A stretch of 64,000 nt of DNA from Burkholderiales bacterium (GTDB lineage Bacteria > Pseudomonadota > Gammaproteobacteria > Burkholderiales > Burkholderiaceae), in contig JAMFSK010000028.1 of the NCBI GenBank assembly GCA_026225235.1, positions 1-64,000 on the forward strand. The letters are read 5' to 3'. Below, piece after piece: positions 61,933-64,000 of this stretch. The notes below the pieces were generated by a model that saw only the letters and a program-made list of their open reading frames with translations, was not told the DNA's origin and searched no databases. The position numbers and the translations under genes are program-made. Within the stretch, counting starts at the first letter, position 1. Each line of letters starts with the position of its first letter.

Positions 61933-62054
61933 AGGCGGTATGGGGCCGCCGGTCGCCTTTAGGAAGGCAATCGGCGATAGACTCGCAATAGCTGGGCGGG
62001 CAGAGCCGACACAGCGAGAGCCGACGACGCGACTCCCGCCGCACACCGTCTCGA

Positions 62055-62813
62055 TCAGACGAACATCCCGCCCGACGCTTCGATACGTTGGGCGTTGACC
62101 CAGCCGTTTTCATCCGAGAGCAGGCTTGCAATTGCGCCGCCGATATCGTCAGGCTGTCCTGCACGACCCAGCGCCGTCACACTCGCGACAAACTTGTTGA
62201 TTTCAGCATTGTCGCGAACCGCGCCGCCGCCGAAGTCGGTTTCGATCGCGCCGGGCGCGAGCGTATTGACTGAGATCCCTCGTGCGCCCAGTTCCTTCGC
62301 AAGGTAGCGCGTGAGGACTTCAATGCCCCCCTTCATCGTCGCGTAGGCTGCATAGCCCGGCAGCGCGAAACGCGCCAGGCCCGATGAGATGTTGACGATG
62401 CGGCCGCCGTCGACAATCAGGGGCAGTAGGGTTTGCGTGAGGAAGAACGGTCCCTTGAGATGGACCTTGACGAGCTCGTCGAACTGCGCCGGTGTCGTCT
62501 CCGCGAACGAGGCATGAATGCCGATGCCCGCATTGTTCACGAGAAAGTCGAAGCGTTCGCGTCCAAAGGTCGTCTTGAGCGCCTTTGATACCTGCTCGCC
62601 GAAGGCTGCGAAAGTCTCGGCCTTCGACACATCGAGTTGCAAGGCCGTGGCCTTGCCGCCGGCTGTGGTGATGTGCTTCACGAGGGCGTCAGCTTCGGCG
62701 GCGTTGCTATGGTACGTCGCGATGATGTCGACGCCCTTGCTCGCGAGCTTCAGTGCTGCGTTCTTGCCGAGCCCGCGACTGGCGCCAGTGATCAGTGCGA
62801 TTTTGCCTTTCAT
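62055..62813 (-). CDS. SDR family oxidoreductase
   Basis: A 252-aa classical SDR (FabG-like): TGASRGLGKNAALKL, NNAGIGIHASF, Ser in NISSGLARFAL, YATMK (YxxxK), and a C-terminal ASGGMFV. It converges on the hydratase gene and has a LysR regulator upstream on the same strand, the usual regulator-target arrangement for small SDR detoxification enzymes. Substrate unknown; probably not part of the catabolic island. Confidence 0.9.
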   Translation of the reverse strand: MKGKIALITGASRGLGKNAALKLASKGVDIIATYHSNAAEADALVKHITTAGGKATALQLDVSKAETFAAFGEQVSKALKTTFGRERFDFLVNNAGIGIHASFAETTPAQFDELVKVHLKGPFFLTQTLLPLIVDGGRIVNISSGLARFALPGYAAYATMKGGIEVLTRYLAKELGARGISVNTLAPGAIETDFGGGAVRDNAEINKFVASVTALGRAGQPDDIGGAIASLLSDENGWVNAQRIEASGGMFV

Positions 62814-62926
62814 ATCTGTCCGTCCTGAGAATGTTGGGTGAGTAGACGCACTGTAGGCGGGGCGAAGCTGCAGATAAAGGTCGTCCGGCCGGTTGCACTG
62901 TTCGGCTGATCCGGATAGTCCGGCGA

Positions 62927-63865
62927 TCAGCTGAGATCGGGTTCCATGAGCTTTGCCAGCCAGTCCATGAATACACGCACGCGTTCGGGTAGATGTCGGC
63001 GGCTCGCGTAAAGCAGGGATACCGGCATGGGCGAGGGGGCGTAGCCGGGTAACACGGGGATCAGTTGACTCGCTGCGAGGGTTGCGGATCGAACGCCGCT
63101 GCTGCGGCTCATGTCATGCACGCCGCCGCGACCCGCAGTGGGGGCCTGAATGATGCCGAGCCCGCTAAGCGCTGCGGCCTCGTAGGCATCGGCGTTATTG
63201 ACTGTCACGCTGCCGGCCATTGCCACGCTTCGATAGACACCGTCCTCCAGATATTCAAACCCGGGCGAGCGGCTGCCGAGCATCGAGACGTAGTGGACCA
63301 TCTGGTGATGAGCCAGGTCGTCGAGCGTCTGCGGTATGCCGTAACGTTCCAGATAAGCCGCACTCGCAAAATTGGCGACGCGCATCGCACCAAGCGGGCG
63401 CACCACCAGCGAGGAGTCCTGGAGTTCGCCGACGCGCAATACACAGTCGAAGCCCTCGCGCACCAGATCCACGCGCCGGTCGGTGCTGCTGACCTCGATC
63501 TCCAGGCCCGGATGTGCGCTTAGGAATTCACCGAGTCTCGGCATCACGACACGCCGCGCAACGAGGGTCGGCACGTCGACCCGGAGGCGTCCCGACAACA
63601 CCGTTTTGCGGTGGCGGAACATGCTCTCGAGGCTTTCCATATCAATCAGCAGGTCTTTGGCGCGCTCGTAAAGAGCGAGACCATCTTGGGTTGCCTGGAC
63701 CTTGCGCGTGGTCCGGTGCAGCAAGCGGGTGCCGAGCAAGTCTTCGAGCGAGCGGATCGCATCGGAGACATTGGCCTTTGGCAAACCGAGGCTGTCAGCC
63801 GCCTGAGTGAAACTTGAAAGCTCGGTGACGCGCACGAAGGTGCGCAGCATGTCGATGGGGTTCAT
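62927..63865 (-). CDS. LysR family transcriptional regulator
   Basis: A 312-aa LysR protein: N-terminal winged helix (MLRTFVRVTELSSFTQAADSLGLPKANVSDAIRSLE, split here by about 36 residues) and a substrate domain from about residue 90 (GRLRVDVPTLVARRVVMPRLGEFL, VRVGELQDSSLVVRPLGAMRV region). The helix-turn-helix class resembles CrgA-like regulators of quinone/SDR stress genes. ATG 63865 is the start that places the helix-turn-helix in the standard position. It probably controls the SDR 113 bp downstream. Confidence 0.88.
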   Translation of the reverse strand: MNPIDMLRTFVRVTELSSFTQAADSLGLPKANVSDAIRSLEDLLGTRLLHRTTRKVQATQDGLALYERAKDLLIDMESLESMFRHRKTVLSGRLRVDVPTLVARRVVMPRLGEFLSAHPGLEIEVSSTDRRVDLVREGFDCVLRVGELQDSSLVVRPLGAMRVANFASAAYLERYGIPQTLDDLAHHQMVHYVSMLGSRSPGFEYLEDGVYRSVAMAGSVTVNNADAYEAAALSGLGIIQAPTAGRGGVHDMSRSSGVRSATLAASQLIPVLPGYAPSPMPVSLLYASRRHLPERVRVFMDWLAKLMEPDLS

Positions 63866-64000
63866 CAGGGGCCATGGAGTAGGCCGACAACGGCGGCGCT
63901 TTGTTCGGAGAATCCGGACAGTATAGGTTATACGGGCTTTCACCTATCCGTGTCCGGGCCCATGCTTTGCTAAGCTTCGTAAGCTGGCGCGGCTACGCAC

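Noticed and set aside
1-64000. CRISPR arrays, insertion sequences, prophage genes, tRNA and rRNA genes
   Set aside because: No regular spacer-repeat array, transposase motif, phage gene, or recognisable tRNA/rRNA sequence was seen on either strand by eye; a covariance-model search was not possible.

Overview
The window is high-GC DNA with short intergenic gaps and frequent 1 to 14 base gene overlaps. The protein set (two Tar/Tsr-type chemoreceptors, Ada, topoisomerase IB, a YdeP-type molybdoenzyme, Rieske dioxygenase genes, many SDR and ABC catabolic genes) fits a soil or plant-associated beta-proteobacterium, most likely Burkholderiaceae (Paraburkholderia, Caballeronia or Burkholderia). No rRNA, tRNA, ribosomal-protein or other core housekeeping genes were seen, so an accessory-rich part of a chromosome or a secondary replicon is likely. 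That is inference from content, not from a database search.

Layout. 0.2-5.1 kb: an SDR, a GIY-YIG-like protein, a DNA-alkylation pair (Ada plus an overlapping 2OG-Fe(II) oxygenase), a methyltransferase and a VOC protein. 5.3-8.1 kb: a small lipoprotein, a Pal-like OmpA lipoprotein and a Cache chemoreceptor. 8.3-19.1 kb: a stress-type region with a YdeP-like molybdoenzyme, a CopD protein, a GH64 lipoprotein, a DJ-1/PfpI protein, DUF1488, a glycine-zipper membrane protein, topoisomerase IB and a catalase-like peroxidase paired with cytochrome b561, ending in a clear terminator. 19.2-22.9 kb: a branched-chain-type ABC importer with fused LivM-LivG and no binding protein. 22.9-29.2 kb: an ECF sigma/anti-sigma operon with a second cytochrome b561, two glycosyltransferases, a flippase-like protein and a histidine-rich lipoprotein. 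29.6-38.9 kb: a MetX-like hydrolase, a second chemoreceptor, a TonB siderophore receptor with a PepSY protein, a PAS-GGDEF cyclase, an alpha/beta hydrolase and an M14 peptidase.

39.0-40.2 kb holds a damaged Fic gene. It has two identical inverted-repeat operators (one across its own start codon), Tyr in place of the catalytic His, and an in-frame stop that cuts off the end of its C-terminal winged helix. 40.2-50.1 kb is an aromatic-degradation island: ring-hydroxylating dioxygenase (reductase, alpha, beta), an isochorismatase-fold protein lacking its catalytic residues, SDR, a dienelactone hydrolase/NTF2-like fusion and an aldehyde dehydrogenase, with an AraC regulator and a divergent MFS transporter.

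50.1-52.6 kb: glutathione reductase, a palindrome-rich AT-richer gap and a GNAT acetyltransferase. 52.6-61.9 kb is a second catabolic island. Here a sugar ABC importer, a LacI regulator, a DUF4432 epimerase-like protein and an SDR carrying a Gly/Ser repeat insert sit beside a family III CoA-transferase and an enoyl-CoA hydratase. Sugar import next to CoA-ester chemistry is the best candidate in the window for an undescribed pathway. 62.0-63.9 kb: an SDR and a LysR regulator.
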